The notes: generated by a model not told the origin, from the sequence alone. 64,000 bases of DNA from Iodidimonas sp. SYSU 1G8 (GCF_039655775.1 NZ_JBBYXJ010000001.1:62001-126000); one strand, 5' to 3'; shown: positions 26,786-36,239, numbered from the stretch's first letter. Made by a program: numbers and translations.

Positions 26786-27543
26786 AGCGTCACCCAGAGG
26801 CTCGAGGCGACGACCAGGCAGGCGATTTCGGCGGCTTGCGCCGCCGCGCCGAGCGCATCGCCCGTGTACCCGCCCAGATGCCGGCGGGACAGCAGCATCA
26901 CGGCAAGGCTGGCCACCAGCGCCGCGATGACCAGGATGAGACCGCTGGCGCCCAGGGCGGCGAGAGTGATGAGCGTCGTCGCGGCCCAGCCCGCGATGAG
27001 CGACGGCAGCGGCGGCGCTCCGGCGCTCCGGGCCAGGCCATCCTCGCGGGCGGCGGGCAGGACGGCGAGCAGCAGCAGCGCCCCACCGCGCGCCAGCGCG
27101 CCGGCGGCGATCCAGACCGCGAGGACCATGGGCGGCGCCATGGCCGCGAGCGCTGCGGCACGCAGCCCCAATGAGAGGATGAGGGCGGCGCCTCCATAGG
27201 TGCCGATCCTGCTGTCGCGCATGATCTCCAGCTTGCGCTCACGGGTGCGCCCGCCGCCGATGCCATCGCAGAAATCCGCCAGACCGTCCTCGTGGAAGCA
27301 GCCGGTCGCCAGCAGAGTCGCCGCCAGCCCGAGCAGAACCGCGACCAGCAACGACAGGCCAGCCCACTGCGCGATCAGGGCGGTGACTCCGCCAATGCCG
27401 CCGATCACCGCGCCGACCACAGGATAGGCCCAGACGGCGCGGGCGGTCAGGCCCTCATCATGGCCCGGGACGGGCCAGGCGGGCAGTCGCGTCAGCAGCA
27501 TGATGGCCGCCGCCAGCTCGTCGCGGCGACGGCTAATCCACAT
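26782..27543 (-). CDS. cobS: Adenosylcobinamide-GDP ribazoletransferase (CobV)
   Basis: A 253-residue polytopic membrane enzyme that couples GDP-cobinamide with alpha-ribazole (phosphate) to give cobalamin. Marks are AAIMLLTRLP at the start, the metal-binding HEDGLADFCDGIGGGR motif (about residues 80-95) and RIGTYGGAALIL. The ATG at 27543 was chosen because the upstream extension only mirrors cobT in another frame. It overlaps cobT by 11 bases. Confidence 0.94.
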   Translation of the reverse strand: MWISRRRDELAAAIMLLTRLPAWPVPGHDEGLTARAVWAYPVVGAVIGGIGGVTALIAQWAGLSLLVAVLLGLAATLLATGCFHEDGLADFCDGIGGGRTRERKLEIMRDSRIGTYGGAALILSLGLRAAALAAMAPPMVLAVWIAAGALARGGALLLLAVLPAAREDGLARSAGAPPLPSLIAGWAATTLITLAALGASGLILVIAALVASLAVMLLSRRHLGGYTGDALGAAAQAAEIACLVVASSLWVTL

Positions 27544-28561
27544 GGCCGTCTTCGCTGCTGACACCGGCTTCCGCGAAGGTCGCCATGCCGTTGTGCGTGG
27601 CGACCGCGCCGCGCAGCACCGAGACGGCCAGCAGGGCGCCCGTTCCTTCGCCAAGACGCATGCGCAGGGACAGCAGCGGCGTCAGCCCGAAAGCGGCAAG
27701 CAGTTTCCGGTGGCCCGGTTCCGCCGACACATGTCCCGCGATGCAATGGGCGAGGATATCGGGCGAGTGCGCGGCCAGTGGCGCGAGCGCGGCGCAGACG
27801 ACGAATCCGTCGAGCAGCACGGGTACGCGGCGCAGCCGCGCGGCCACGATGGCGCCCGCGATAGCGCATAGTTCACGCCCGCCCAGGCTCGCGAGGGTCT
27901 GGAACGGATCTCGCGCCGCCGTGCCGTGTCGCGCCAGCGCGCGATCGACGATCGCGGCCTTGTGGGCGACGCCCTTGCCCGTCATGCCGGTGCCGGGACC
28001 CGCCCAGTCCGCGCCTGCGCCGCCGTAGCTGGCCGCGCACAGGGCCGCCGCCACCGTGGTGTTGCCGATGCCCATTTCGCCGAGCACGAGAATATCCGTG
28101 CCTTCATCCACGGCGGCCGCGCCGCTGTTCAGGGCGGCCAGAACCTCGTCATCCGAGAGCGCCGGCATTTCCGAGATATCGCCCGTCGGCCTGTCGAGCT
28201 CCAACGCCACGACCGAAAGGTCGGCGCCGACCGTGCCGGCCAGCGCGTTGACCGCCGCGCCGCCCGACCTGAAATTGGCGACCATCTGGGCGGTCACCGC
28301 GGCGGGAAAGGGCGAGATGCCCTGCGCCGTCACGCCGTGATTGCCGGCGAAGACAATGGCCTGAACCCGGTCGGCGCGCGGCGTTCCCTGCCAGCCCGCC
28401 ATGAACAGGGCCAGTCCCTCGAGGCGCCCCAGCGCGCCGGGCGGTTTGGTCAGCTGACCCTGCCGCCCGGCGGCTCTCTCGATGGACGCCGGATCCGCCC
28501 CGGGCAGCTGGCGCAACAGGTGCGCCAGCGTTTCCGGTGTCTCGAACAGGCGGTTGCTCAC
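27533..28561 (-). CDS. cobT: Nicotinate-nucleotide--dimethylbenzimidazole phosphoribosyltransferase (CobU of Pseudomonas)
   Basis: A 342-residue enzyme that makes alpha-ribazole phosphate from nicotinate mononucleotide and dimethylbenzimidazole, the product of BluB. Marks are RQGQLTKPPGALGRLE, FAGNHGVTAQG, VLGEMGIGNTT and LASLGGRELCAIAGA. A glutamate near the C-terminus (RLGEGTGALLA) matches the catalytic base region. The GTG start overlaps the stop of the upstream membrane-protein gene (GTGA). Confidence 0.96.
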   Translation of the reverse strand: MSNRLFETPETLAHLLRQLPGADPASIERAAGRQGQLTKPPGALGRLEGLALFMAGWQGTPRADRVQAIVFAGNHGVTAQGISPFPAAVTAQMVANFRSGGAAVNALAGTVGADLSVVALELDRPTGDISEMPALSDDEVLAALNSGAAAVDEGTDILVLGEMGIGNTTVAAALCAASYGGAGADWAGPGTGMTGKGVAHKAAIVDRALARHGTAARDPFQTLASLGGRELCAIAGAIVAARLRRVPVLLDGFVVCAALAPLAAHSPDILAHCIAGHVSAEPGHRKLLAAFGLTPLLSLRMRLGEGTGALLAVSVLRGAVATHNGMATFAEAGVSSEDGHVD

Positions 28562-29118
28562 GCCCGCGCCGTTCCCGTCAGGGCGTGCCGGGCGCGCGGC
28601 GCGATGCCCAACCGTTGTCCGGCATACTGCAGGCCGAGGAGGAGCAGCAGTGATCCCGCGTTGATGGCCACCATGTTGGCGATGATCCGGCCGTTGAACG
28701 CGCCATGCGGCGAGAGCATGGCGGCGGTCACCGACATCGTCGCCTGCCAGACGAGGCAGGCCGCGGTGAATGTCAGGAGGACGCGCAGCAGGGGCGATTT
28801 GCCGGCGGCGTATCGCGCCGTCTCGAACGCGGCCCAGACCGCGAGCATGCAGCCGATACCCATGGCCACGCCCCACGCGATAGTACTGAACTTCAGGGAA
28901 TAGCCCAGGAAGCCGAAGCCGGTGGCCTGATTGGCCAGAAAGACGGCGCCCGCGAGCAGGAACGCATCGGTTCGGTTCATGTTGAGCCCCGCCAGCGTCA
29001 CGAGCGCCACGAAGGGCGCCACGCAGGAGAAGGGAAGGCTGAGAAGGACACTGGCGGTGTTGAGCAGAGCAAGCCAGGCCCACCGCCTGGCATCGTCATT
29101 GTCATGAAGGTAGTTCAT
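28558..29118 (-). CDS. Riboswitch-controlled integral membrane protein of unknown function
   Basis: A 186-residue protein with about five hydrophobic segments (near residues 14-34, 40-65, 72-92, 105-130 and 145-165). It carries no motif I can assign to a named transporter. It is the first gene after riboswitch 3 and overlaps cobT by four bases, so it belongs to the B12 programme. Uptake of cobalt, dimethylbenzimidazole or another precursor is a reasonable guess; its size and topology resemble small substrate-binding membrane components. The ATG is preceded by GGAGAG. Confidence 0.75.
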   Translation of the reverse strand: MNYLHDNDDARRWAWLALLNTASVLLSLPFSCVAPFVALVTLAGLNMNRTDAFLLAGAVFLANQATGFGFLGYSLKFSTIAWGVAMGIGCMLAVWAAFETARYAAGKSPLLRVLLTFTAACLVWQATMSVTAAMLSPHGAFNGRIIANMVAINAGSLLLLLGLQYAGQRLGIAPRARHALTGTARA

Positions 29119-29239
29119 TGTTCTCTCCGGTTGCGGCGGACTGCCGGCCGGAAAGGATGCCAGGACTGGACGGCACGGCAGGCGCCGGCCACCAGAACGC
29201 AACCCACCGGGACACCCCGCCCGTAGACGTTCATGGATA

Positions 29240-29425
29240 CCGGCAGGTCTCCTGGCTCGCGGGTCGCCGCCATCCCGTCCGCCTTCCCGGCTCGCGCCAG
29301 TGGCATGGATCGACAGGATGGCTCGCCGCTTACAGTTGCGGGGGCAGCCCCGGCTTTGCCTCGTCACCAAGGCGCACCGGGTTCCCTCTTAGCTCCGGCC
29401 ATGGCGACCGGAGAACCGAACCCGC
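29240..29425 (-). promoter_or_regulatory. Cobalamin riboswitch 3 (upstream of the membrane protein-cobT-cobS-cobU operon)
   Basis: Read on the minus strand: GCTGCCCCCGCAACTGTAAG (core, complement of about 29328-29347), then GCCACTGGCGCG, then the B12 box GAGCCAGGAGACCTGCC (complement of 29241-29257). It lies about 120 bases before the membrane-protein gene. The core is nearly identical to that of riboswitch 1. Confidence 0.95.
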
Positions 29426-29561
29426 GCCTATGTTGCAGGACCGGCGGCGCCGGTCAAACTCTTCCTGCGCGCGACGGTGATGCGCGGGCCCCTCGCTCGG
29501 CATCGAGACCCGGACCGACCACACAGCCGAGCTGGCGGATGGGAGGCCGCTCCGTCACCAC

Positions 29562-30461
29562 TCAGAAGTACCCGACCTGCTTCTTCTTCTCCATCGACGC
29601 CGCCTCGTCATGATCGACGGCGCGGCCTTGGCGCTCGGAGGTTTTCGCGAGCAGCATCTCCTGGATGACCTGGGTAAGGTTCTGTGCGGCGCTTTCGGTC
29701 GCACCTGTCAGCGGATAGCACCCGAGTGTACGGAACCGGACGCGGCGCTGCGTGATCACGTCCTCGGGGCCAAGGCGCATGCGATGGTCGTCGACAACCA
29801 GCAACAGGCCATCACGCTCGATCGTCGGACGTTCCTCCGCGAGATAGAGGGGAACGATCGGGATCTTTTCGCGCAGGATGTATTGCCAGATGTCCAGCTC
29901 CGTCCAGTTGGAGATTGGAAAGACCCGGATGGTTTCGCCTTTGGCTTTTCGCGTGTTGTAGAGCGCCCAGAGTTCGGGCCGCTGGTTTTTCGGATCCCAG
30001 CCATGGCTTGCCGAGCGGAACGAAAAGATGCGTTCCTTGGCACGTGCCTTTTCCTCGTCCCGACGGGCGCCGCCAAAGGCCACGTCAAAGCCATGCCGGT
30101 CGAGCGCGGCCTTGAGCGGATCGATCAACATCATCTGGGCGTAGATACCGGTGGGCGTGTCGAACGGGTTGATGCCAAGCCGCTCGGCGTCCTCGTTACG
30201 CTCGACCAGAAGTTGAAGTCCATATCGTTCCGCCATTCCGTCGCGGTGGGTCAGCAGGTCGCGGAAATCCCATCCGGACTCGATGTGCAGAAAGGGAAAT
30301 GGCGGCGGTGAGGGAAAGAAGGCCTTCACCGCGAGGTGAAGCATCACCGAGCTGTCCTTGCCGACGGAATACAGGAAGACGGGGTTTTCGGCCCCGGCCG
30401 CTACTTCGCGCATGATGTGGATGGACTCGGCTTCGAGCCGGTCAAGATGCGTCAGGGTCAT
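29562..30461 (-). CDS. cysD: Sulfate adenylyltransferase subunit 2 (CysD), without a CysN partner here
   Basis: A 299-residue PP-loop ATP pyrophosphatase. Marks are SVGKDSS (residues 32-38), [36 protein letters not shown] and the family-typical end [10 protein letters not shown]. CysD joins AMP to sulfate, normally with the GTPase CysN. No cysN lies next to it: the gene is last in the dabB-dabA-P-II group and is followed by riboswitch 3. Full-length and intact, so likely functional. Its place beside carbon-uptake and sulfur-oxidation genes allows a role in ATP sulfurylase chemistry in either direction. Confidence 0.93.
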   Translation of the reverse strand: MTLTHLDRLEAESIHIMREVAAGAENPVFLYSVGKDSSVMLHLAVKAFFPSPPPFPFLHIESGWDFRDLLTHRDGMAERYGLQLLVERNEDAERLGINPFDTPTGIYAQMMLIDPLKAALDRHGFDVAFGGARRDEEKARAKERIFSFRSASHGWDPKNQRPELWALYNTRKAKGETIRVFPISNWTELDIWQYILREKIPIVPLYLAEERPTIERDGLLLVVDDHRMRLGPEDVITQRRVRFRTLGCYPLTGATESAAQNLTQVIQEMLLAKTSERQGRAVDHDEAASMEKKKQVGYF

Positions 30462-30528
30462 TACCGCACTCTCACGTTGCACGCATGGCGATGGTGACAA
30501 TGAAACCGCCCGTCGTGGTTCATCGCGC

Positions 30529-30879
30529 TCACGCCGGTGACTTCGCGAAGTAGTCGGAGCGCATGACCTCCACATCGGACAGAAATGTCACGCCCGGACG
30601 CTTCTCGAACAGGCGCGCGAGACCTCGCGCGACCTCGGAGATGATCTTTTCCTCCGCGACCCCGACGAACATGACGAGCCCGCTTTGATCATTGAAGATC
30701 GTTTTGCCCTGATGAAAGCCGCTGTGGCCCATACCGGCGACGTCGCGGATCATGCTCCACCCGCCGACACCAGCGGTCTTGAGCAGATCTTCAACGAGGA
30801 GGCGGTCTTCGGCGAGGAGCACGATTTCGATCTTCTTGAGCCGGTGCAGCCTGAGCTCACCGAAAGTGGCGTCGGTCAT
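30529..30879 (-). CDS. P-II-like regulatory protein linked to DabAB
   Basis: A 116-residue protein with the P-II ferredoxin-like repeat: [47 protein letters not shown], then [15 protein letters not shown]. The tyrosine uridylylated in classic GlnB/GlnK is not evident, so it fits the P-II-like group found with inorganic-carbon genes (for example CPII, which binds adenine nucleotides and bicarbonate). The ATG at 30879 has GGAGA 8 bases upstream; a TTG at 30885 would overlap the dabA stop. It probably senses energy or bicarbonate and adjusts DabAB. Confidence 0.82.
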   Translation of the reverse strand: MTDATFGELRLHRLKKIEIVLLAEDRLLVEDLLKTAGVGGWSMIRDVAGMGHSGFHQGKTIFNDQSGLVMFVGVAEEKIISEVARGLARLFEKRPGVTFLSDVEVMRSDYFAKSPA

Positions 30880-30881
30880 GG

Positions 30882-33434
30882 TCAAATCTCCAGTTCATGG
30901 ATTGTGGGAGCGACGGAGAGCTCCGCGTCCCGTTCATCATCGGGCAGCCAGCGAAGCGCCTTGCCGGTGTGCGGGTCCATGACCACCAGCGTGACCCAGC
31001 CATTGCCGAATAGCCGGTCCAGAATGTCATTCGATTTCACCACGCGCTCGACCCGGTCGACGGGAGCGAGAACGACTGTGAGCAGCCGCTGGGGAACGTG
31101 AAAGGGCGTCCCGTTATCGGTGAACAGCGACTGTTTCGGCAGACCGATCCTCAGATCGCCTCCGTTGCCCTGCAGGACACCGATGCCGCCGACCACATTC
31201 TGGGTGACCTTGTCGCCCGAACCGTAGCGGTCGTTGTCCACGGTCGAGAACAGGTACTGGCAGTTGATCCACTGGGCGACCACCATGGGCGCGGTCAGGA
31301 TCGTGGTCAGCGCCGTTCCGTCTGGATCCTTCTTCCAGTCATAGCTGTGCAGAAAGGCCCGTCCCTCCAGGTCGATCTCGCGAGTCAACCTGCGCGGGCC
31401 GACGATGAAGGCCGCATTGCCCGCCAGTCCCCATTCCGGCCGGACCTCGCCCCAGTGCATGGCGCCGGTGAGCAGGTCCTTGGCCGTTCTGCCGAGCAGT
31501 GCCGCCCGCCGGTCCCGATTGGCTGCCCCGGCCTTGGCGAGACTTTCAACCAATCTCGCCAGGTCATCGCCATGGCTCTCGGGCACGGAATGCTTGTCGA
31601 AGATGATGACCTCATCGGTCGTCGTGTTGTGTTCGGCGGCAATGAACCAGGTCTCGGCGGGAATCCTGATATCCTTCAGGGCCAACCCGGCGCGCACGTC
31701 CGGGTCATTGAGGAATGACGCCAGCACGCGCGCGTTCGACCCACCCGCGTGGCCGCCACAGGCGCCGCAATCGAGTGCCGATGCGTAGGGATTGTTGGTT
31801 GCGCTGCCGCCGTGGCCGACCAGCGCCACCAGCCGGGCCGTCTGCGCGGAAAGGCCCGTCAGCTTGAACAGCGCGAGAGCGAACCCGACCTTGTCGGACA
31901 AGCTGAAGGTGGGATGCCAGGCATGATCCCTGTGCTGCCCTGACGCGGGAGCCAGGACATCCTCTCTGGAGGGCGACAGGACGGCGTTTACCCGCTTGAC
32001 CAGTCCGGGCGTCAACGTGCGTGCCGCCATCAGCACTCCGGCAATCGAACCGGTGGCCTCGGCGGTCGCGAAGGCCGTTGCGGTGCCCTGTTTGCCGGCA
32101 TTGAACAGCATGGATGTCCGCCGCGCCTGTTCCTGACCAGCAGCCAGCGACAGAGCGTCCTGCTCCCGCCCGGGAGCAGGCGCTTCGACCACATCATGCT
32201 GCGGCGAGAGGAGCACGGGTAGAAGCCGTCTCCGCCGCATGTCGCCAAACCTGTGCAAGGCGATGGGCAAACCGAAGAACCCCGCATAACCGAACGTCTC
32301 GTAGCGCCCCTGCGCTTCCAGCAGGCGCCGGAAGGGCTCCGACCGGACGTCGATGCAGAAGATCAACTGGGCATCCGGTGCCTCGCACGAGACGGGATTG
32401 GCCGCGGCCGACTGGAGTTTGGTCGCGAGTCCGCTGCGGTAAGTCCATTCCGCGGCAATCTGGAACACGCCGCCCAGTGCTCCCTCATCCATGGTGGCGA
32501 TCTCGGCGAACCGCTTCCTACCCTTCTCAGGGAGACTGGCCAACGTAGCGCGGGTCAGCCCGAACTGTGCCAGGAGCTGTGCCGTGACATCCGGTTCACC
32601 GGTGGACCGAGGAGGCGTCACGACCGCGCCGGCCCGGTCCAGCAGCAGCCACAGCGCCAGCAGATCGGCCATGCCGGCCGGGGCGCCGTCTGAAATATCG
32701 GCATCCGCGTTCTCGGTGCGCCACCGGATGTGTCCCGCCCAACCCGGCAGCCGGGCGACGAGATCCGCAAGCTTGCCCTCTTCCTCGCTGCGCGGGATGC
32801 CGAGGACAACCAGGCCTTCCGCGATGGCGTCGAGAGGATCACGCGGCACGCTGAGGAGCAGGTGGTGCCCGGCCGCGCCCGTTAGCGCCCTAAACTCGGG
32901 GTCGTGGGCGATGACCGCCAGAGCCGCGCGATAGAGGCCAAGCTCGCGGTGTGGCATAGCGAACGCCGCCTGGCCCTGGTCGAAGAAGGCGGCGCACCAT
33001 TTGGCGATGAACGCGGCATCGGGCGTGAGGGCATCGGGCGTCGCTTCTTCGTTCTCGACGGGCAGGTGCGACAGCCGCGCCATCAGCAAATCCAGCCGCG
33101 AGATATCGGGACCGATGAGCTCAAAGGCGGGATCGAGGCCGCCCAGTTTGTGGATCGCGGCATCCCGCAGAAATCGTTCCTCGACCTTGCCGAGGGCCAG
33201 TAGCGCGCGCCACTGGGCGAGCGGCAGGTTCCGGCGTGCCCGGAAGAGCGGGGCCGCTCGTCCGACGGCTTCTTCGAAGGGAAGGTTCTCGAAACCCGCG
33301 AGCGGGTTCACCGCAATCGCGCTTTCGAGTGGCCAGAGGGGCGGGACGGTACGGGCGGCGAGAGCCACCAGGCCAGCCACCTCTGTCCGGCTCAGGATGG
33401 GAGCACCTGGGCTGAGAGGAGCAATCATGTTCAT
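30882..33434 (-). CDS. dabA: DabA, inorganic carbon transporter subunit (DUF2309)
   Basis: An 850-residue DUF2309 protein, the carbonic-anhydrase-like subunit of the energy-coupled DAB inorganic-carbon pump. Zinc-site elements are present: CIDVRSE (about residue 357), VGHGGSATNNPYASALDCGACGG (in outline, His about 540, Cys about 555) and the conserved NCQYLFSTVDNDRYGSGDKV region. The start was placed at MNMIAPLSPG, which overlaps the dabB stop by four bases; the longer open frame upstream is the complement-free shadow of dabB. DabA converts cytosolic CO2 to bicarbonate, driven by DabB. Confidence 0.94.
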   Translation of the reverse strand: MNMIAPLSPGAPILSRTEVAGLVALAARTVPPLWPLESAIAVNPLAGFENLPFEEAVGRAAPLFRARRNLPLAQWRALLALGKVEERFLRDAAIHKLGGLDPAFELIGPDISRLDLLMARLSHLPVENEEATPDALTPDAAFIAKWCAAFFDQGQAAFAMPHRELGLYRAALAVIAHDPEFRALTGAAGHHLLLSVPRDPLDAIAEGLVVLGIPRSEEEGKLADLVARLPGWAGHIRWRTENADADISDGAPAGMADLLALWLLLDRAGAVVTPPRSTGEPDVTAQLLAQFGLTRATLASLPEKGRKRFAEIATMDEGALGGVFQIAAEWTYRSGLATKLQSAAANPVSCEAPDAQLIFCIDVRSEPFRRLLEAQGRYETFGYAGFFGLPIALHRFGDMRRRRLLPVLLSPQHDVVEAPAPGREQDALSLAAGQEQARRTSMLFNAGKQGTATAFATAEATGSIAGVLMAARTLTPGLVKRVNAVLSPSREDVLAPASGQHRDHAWHPTFSLSDKVGFALALFKLTGLSAQTARLVALVGHGGSATNNPYASALDCGACGGHAGGSNARVLASFLNDPDVRAGLALKDIRIPAETWFIAAEHNTTTDEVIIFDKHSVPESHGDDLARLVESLAKAGAANRDRRAALLGRTAKDLLTGAMHWGEVRPEWGLAGNAAFIVGPRRLTREIDLEGRAFLHSYDWKKDPDGTALTTILTAPMVVAQWINCQYLFSTVDNDRYGSGDKVTQNVVGGIGVLQGNGGDLRIGLPKQSLFTDNGTPFHVPQRLLTVVLAPVDRVERVVKSNDILDRLFGNGWVTLVVMDPHTGKALRWLPDDERDAELSVAPTIHELEI

Positions 33435-34810
33435 TTCTCTTCTCCTTTGCCGGCGGCGGGGAGCGCCCCGGCGTTCATGAGGTGGACATAAAGACGCAGG
33501 GGAAGGCCGCAGCCGGTCGAGACGCGCTGCTGTTGCCAGGTCCAGGCGCCGAGAAAGACAACCAGCAGCAAGAGCAAGGCCCAGTCCGGCATGAGCGGGG
33601 GCGAGGAGTCGTCGACCACCAGCCCTGCAAACATCAGCCCACCGCCGTGCAGGATGATCAGCGCGGCGAGTATCAGCAGCAGGACCAGCTTGCTGCGCAC
33701 CGGGATGTTTCCGCCAAGCGACGCAACCAGGGTCGCGGTTGCCGTGGCGAAACCGAGCAGCAACGGGACGAGATCGGCGCGCCCATCGCCGACTACGAGA
33801 ACGAAGAGCGCGGCGCCGACAGTCGCTGCCGCGATGGCCAGGGTCATCCGGCCTGACAGCGGAGCGACCCCTTTGCCGACCTTCATGCCGATCGTCGACC
33901 CCGAGCCGAGGAAGAGCCAGGCCTTGAAAAGACCGTGGGCGATGAGGTGCCACAGCGCTGCGGCGTAGGCGCCGAGACCGCAGCTCATGATCATGAAGCC
34001 CATCTGCGAGACCGTGGAGCCTGCGAGGGAACGCTTCACATCAGGCCGCACCATCATGATGCCGATGCCGTAGATCGCGCCGCACAACCCGATCACCACC
34101 GCCACCGCGCGGGCTGAAGGCGCCGCTTCGAGGACCGGCGCGAACCGGATCAGCAGGAAGCCGCCGGCGTTTACAAGGCCGGCATGCATTAGGGCCGAGA
34201 CCGGCGTCGGCGCGGTCATTGACGAGAGCAGCCAGCCCGAAAATGGCGGCAGGGCGCAGCGGGCGGCGGCCGCGACGACCAACAGCAGCGCCGCCACCGC
34301 GGCCAATGGAGCTGGCAGCGTAACCGCGCTGGCGAGAACGGCGGCGACCTCCGACGATTGGGCGTGCCAGCCCAGAATGCCCAGCGCTGTGATCAGTGCG
34401 GCGTCGCCGAGGAAAAAGGCGTGCCGCGCGCGCCGAGCGGCGGCATGGGCCTCGGCCCAGCGCCCCGAGTGTCCGATCAGTGACGCCAGCAGCCATCCGC
34501 TGGCACACCAGGCCGCTGCGAGAACGAGCAGGTTCTGGGTGAACAGCAGGGTCAGGACAGAGGTGACCAGGGCACCCAGCGTCAGGAAAAATCGTGTCGG
34601 ATGACGGTCGGAGCGCATGTAGCGCAGGGAAAAACTGGCGACGATCGCCGCGACGAACAGCGTCAGCAGCCCGATCGCGAGCGCCGCGCCGTCTTCCGAA
34701 GGGAAGGAGGACATCGCCATGATCCAGGCGGCTGCGCCGAGGCTCAGCCAGACCAAGCCTGTAATCAGCAGGCCCCGATTGTTGTATGTTTCAAGTCGTA
34801 AAAGCTGCAT
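33431..34810 (-). CDS. dabB: DabB, proton-conducting membrane subunit (NuoL/MrpA-like)
   Basis: A 459-residue polytopic protein of the proton-conducting antiporter family with about 13 hydrophobic segments. Typical stretches are LPPFSGWLLSSMTAPTPVSA, LMHAGLVNAGGFLLIRF and VKRSLAGSTVSQMGFMIM, shared with NuoL-type subunits. It lacks the long C-terminal lateral helix of NuoL, as expected for DabB. It couples ion flow to DabA. First gene of the operon, with a divergent LysR gene 108 bases away. Confidence 0.93.
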   Translation of the reverse strand: MQLLRLETYNNRGLLITGLVWLSLGAAAWIMAMSSFPSEDGAALAIGLLTLFVAAIVASFSLRYMRSDRHPTRFFLTLGALVTSVLTLLFTQNLLVLAAAWCASGWLLASLIGHSGRWAEAHAAARRARHAFFLGDAALITALGILGWHAQSSEVAAVLASAVTLPAPLAAVAALLLVVAAAARCALPPFSGWLLSSMTAPTPVSALMHAGLVNAGGFLLIRFAPVLEAAPSARAVAVVIGLCGAIYGIGIMMVRPDVKRSLAGSTVSQMGFMIMSCGLGAYAAALWHLIAHGLFKAWLFLGSGSTIGMKVGKGVAPLSGRMTLAIAAATVGAALFVLVVGDGRADLVPLLLGFATATATLVASLGGNIPVRSKLVLLLILAALIILHGGGLMFAGLVVDDSSPPLMPDWALLLLLVVFLGAWTWQQQRVSTGCGLPLRLYVHLMNAGALPAAGKGEEK

Positions 34811-34918
34811 GGAAGGCCCCTTTCAGGGCTTGGTATGCCGCGCGGCGTATCATTGTTGAAACGAGTTATTGAAATACCAATCATTGACAAATGACATGAT
34901 ATGAGGTGATCTGGTCTC
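34811..34918. promoter_or_regulatory. Divergent promoter and probable LysR operator between dabB and lysR
   Basis: The 108-base gap is AT-rich relative to its surroundings. It holds an inverted repeat TTGGTAT (34830-34836) / ATACCAA (34874-34880) and a near-palindrome centred on GCCGCGCGGC (34837-34846). Several T-N11-A type LysR half sites can be drawn, including around TTATTGAAATACCAATCATTG. LysR proteins usually control the divergent neighbour, so dabB is the expected target. Exact boxes are not certain. Confidence 0.5.
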
Positions 34919-35785
34919 ATGCCCGGCACCCGAACACTCGATCTCGATCTGCTCCGCTGTTTCGTGACGATCGCGGAAACCGGAAGCTTCACGCGCGCCG
35001 GCGACCGGCTGGGCCGGACGCAATCCACCATCAGCCTTCAGGTCAAGCGTCTTGAGGATCAGATCGGCCGCGCCGTTTTTGTGCGCACCCCCCGGTCACT
35101 CAGCCTGACTCCGGAAGGAGAACGCCTCCTCGGGCCCGCGCGCCAGCTCCTGCGTCTCAATGATGCAGCGATTGCCGAACTGTTCGAACCTGACATGACG
35201 GGGCGCGTGCGGATTGGCGTGCCCGAGGATTTTGCGACGGCTCACCTGCCGGCCGTGCTCTCCGCCTTTGCGAAAGCGCACCCGCTGGTGGAGCTGGAGG
35301 TGACCTGCGATCTCACGCTGAACTTGCTTGACCGTTTCCACGGCGGCGCCTTCGATCTCGTCCTCGTCAAGCGGGAACCGTCCGCCAGGCTGGAAGGTGT
35401 GCGTGTCTGGCGGGAACCCTTGGTCTGGGTTGCCCGCGATCAGCTCGCGGCCGCGGGTCTGGAGACGGTTCCCTTGGTGGTGTCGCCCGAGCCTTGCGTG
35501 TATCGCAAGCGGGCCATTGACGCTCTGGAGGCCGTTGGGCGGAAATGGCGGGTCGCCTACACATCGACAAGTCTCGCCGGCAGCCAGTCCGCCGTCAACG
35601 CGGGTCTCGGAATCACCGTGTTGCCCCGGGAGATGGTGCCGCCCTACCTGACGCCGATCATCGATGATGCTGGATTGCCGCCGCTCTACGACACGGAAAT
35701 AGCCTTGATCGAAGCACCGGGCCTCTCCCAGACGGCACACCGGCTCGCGCAGCATATCGTTGCTGCGTTGGAACGGGGTGATTGA
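34919..35785 (+). CDS. LysR-family transcriptional regulator
   Basis: A 288-residue LysR protein. The N-terminal winged helix-turn-helix is at about residues 7-65 (LLRCFVTIAETGSFTRAGDRL, TQSTISLQVKRLE). The substrate-binding domain starts near residue 92 (GRVRIGVPEDFA). Divergent from dabBA with a 108-base gap, and upstream of the Mo-hydroxylase/sox operon. Probable activator of inorganic-carbon uptake, possibly also of sulfur oxidation. The effector is not predictable from sequence. Confidence 0.93.
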   Translation: MPGTRTLDLDLLRCFVTIAETGSFTRAGDRLGRTQSTISLQVKRLEDQIGRAVFVRTPRSLSLTPEGERLLGPARQLLRLNDAAIAELFEPDMTGRVRIGVPEDFATAHLPAVLSAFAKAHPLVELEVTCDLTLNLLDRFHGGAFDLVLVKREPSARLEGVRVWREPLVWVARDQLAAAGLETVPLVVSPEPCVYRKRAIDALEAVGRKWRVAYTSTSLAGSQSAVNAGLGITVLPREMVPPYLTPIIDDAGLPPLYDTEIALIEAPGLSQTAHRLAQHIVAALERGD

Positions 35786-35884
35786 ACTCAGGAATGCAGG
35801 CGGTCCGCGACTTGGTGTGGGGAACGAGCAAGCGCCACGACCGCGCCCACGCTATGATAGTTGCTTGAATTGGAGGGTGAGCCT

Positions 35885-36046
35885 GTGAAACGCATATGGA
35901 TCGCGATCGGCGCCGTCCTGCTGGCATCGTGCCAGTCGCACGGGGCATCGACAGAGACTGCCAGGACCGACACGTCGCGTGACGCCGCCGAGCGGGACCG
36001 AAAGATCGATGCCGTCCAGGAGCAGATCCGGAACATGCAGCACTGA
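35885..36046 (+). CDS. Small lipoprotein of 53 residues
   Basis: A GTG start (read KRIWIAIGAVLLASC after the first residue) has GGAGGG 7 bases upstream. The signal peptide ends with LLASC, a good lipobox, giving a mature chain of about 36 residues rich in charged residues (DTSRDAAERDRKIDAVQEQI), likely helical or coiled coil. It resembles small entericidin- or Lpp-like lipoproteins in architecture only. It lies alone between lysR and the Mo-hydroxylase/sox operon. Confidence 0.6.
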   Translation: MKRIWIAIGAVLLASCQSHGASTETARTDTSRDAAERDRKIDAVQEQIRNMQH

Positions 36047-36239
36047 TTCATGCTCCCGGACGCCGCGTCGCGGCGATCCAAATCCTGTAGCGGTCACGTA
36101 CCTGCGCTGTGGCATCCTGTTCTGGTTTCTACGGGCCGCCATCTTCGATACACTTTCCATCGCGGGAAGATCGGGGCTGGCATCGCGGCGATTGGCCGGA
36201 CCAGCTGCCCAGGACGTGCCAATGGCGGGGAGGCCAGGG

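Noticed and set aside
33435-33953. N-terminal extension of dabA
   Set aside because: It is an out-of-frame reading of dabB; the ATG at 33434 overlapping the dabB stop fits the family start.
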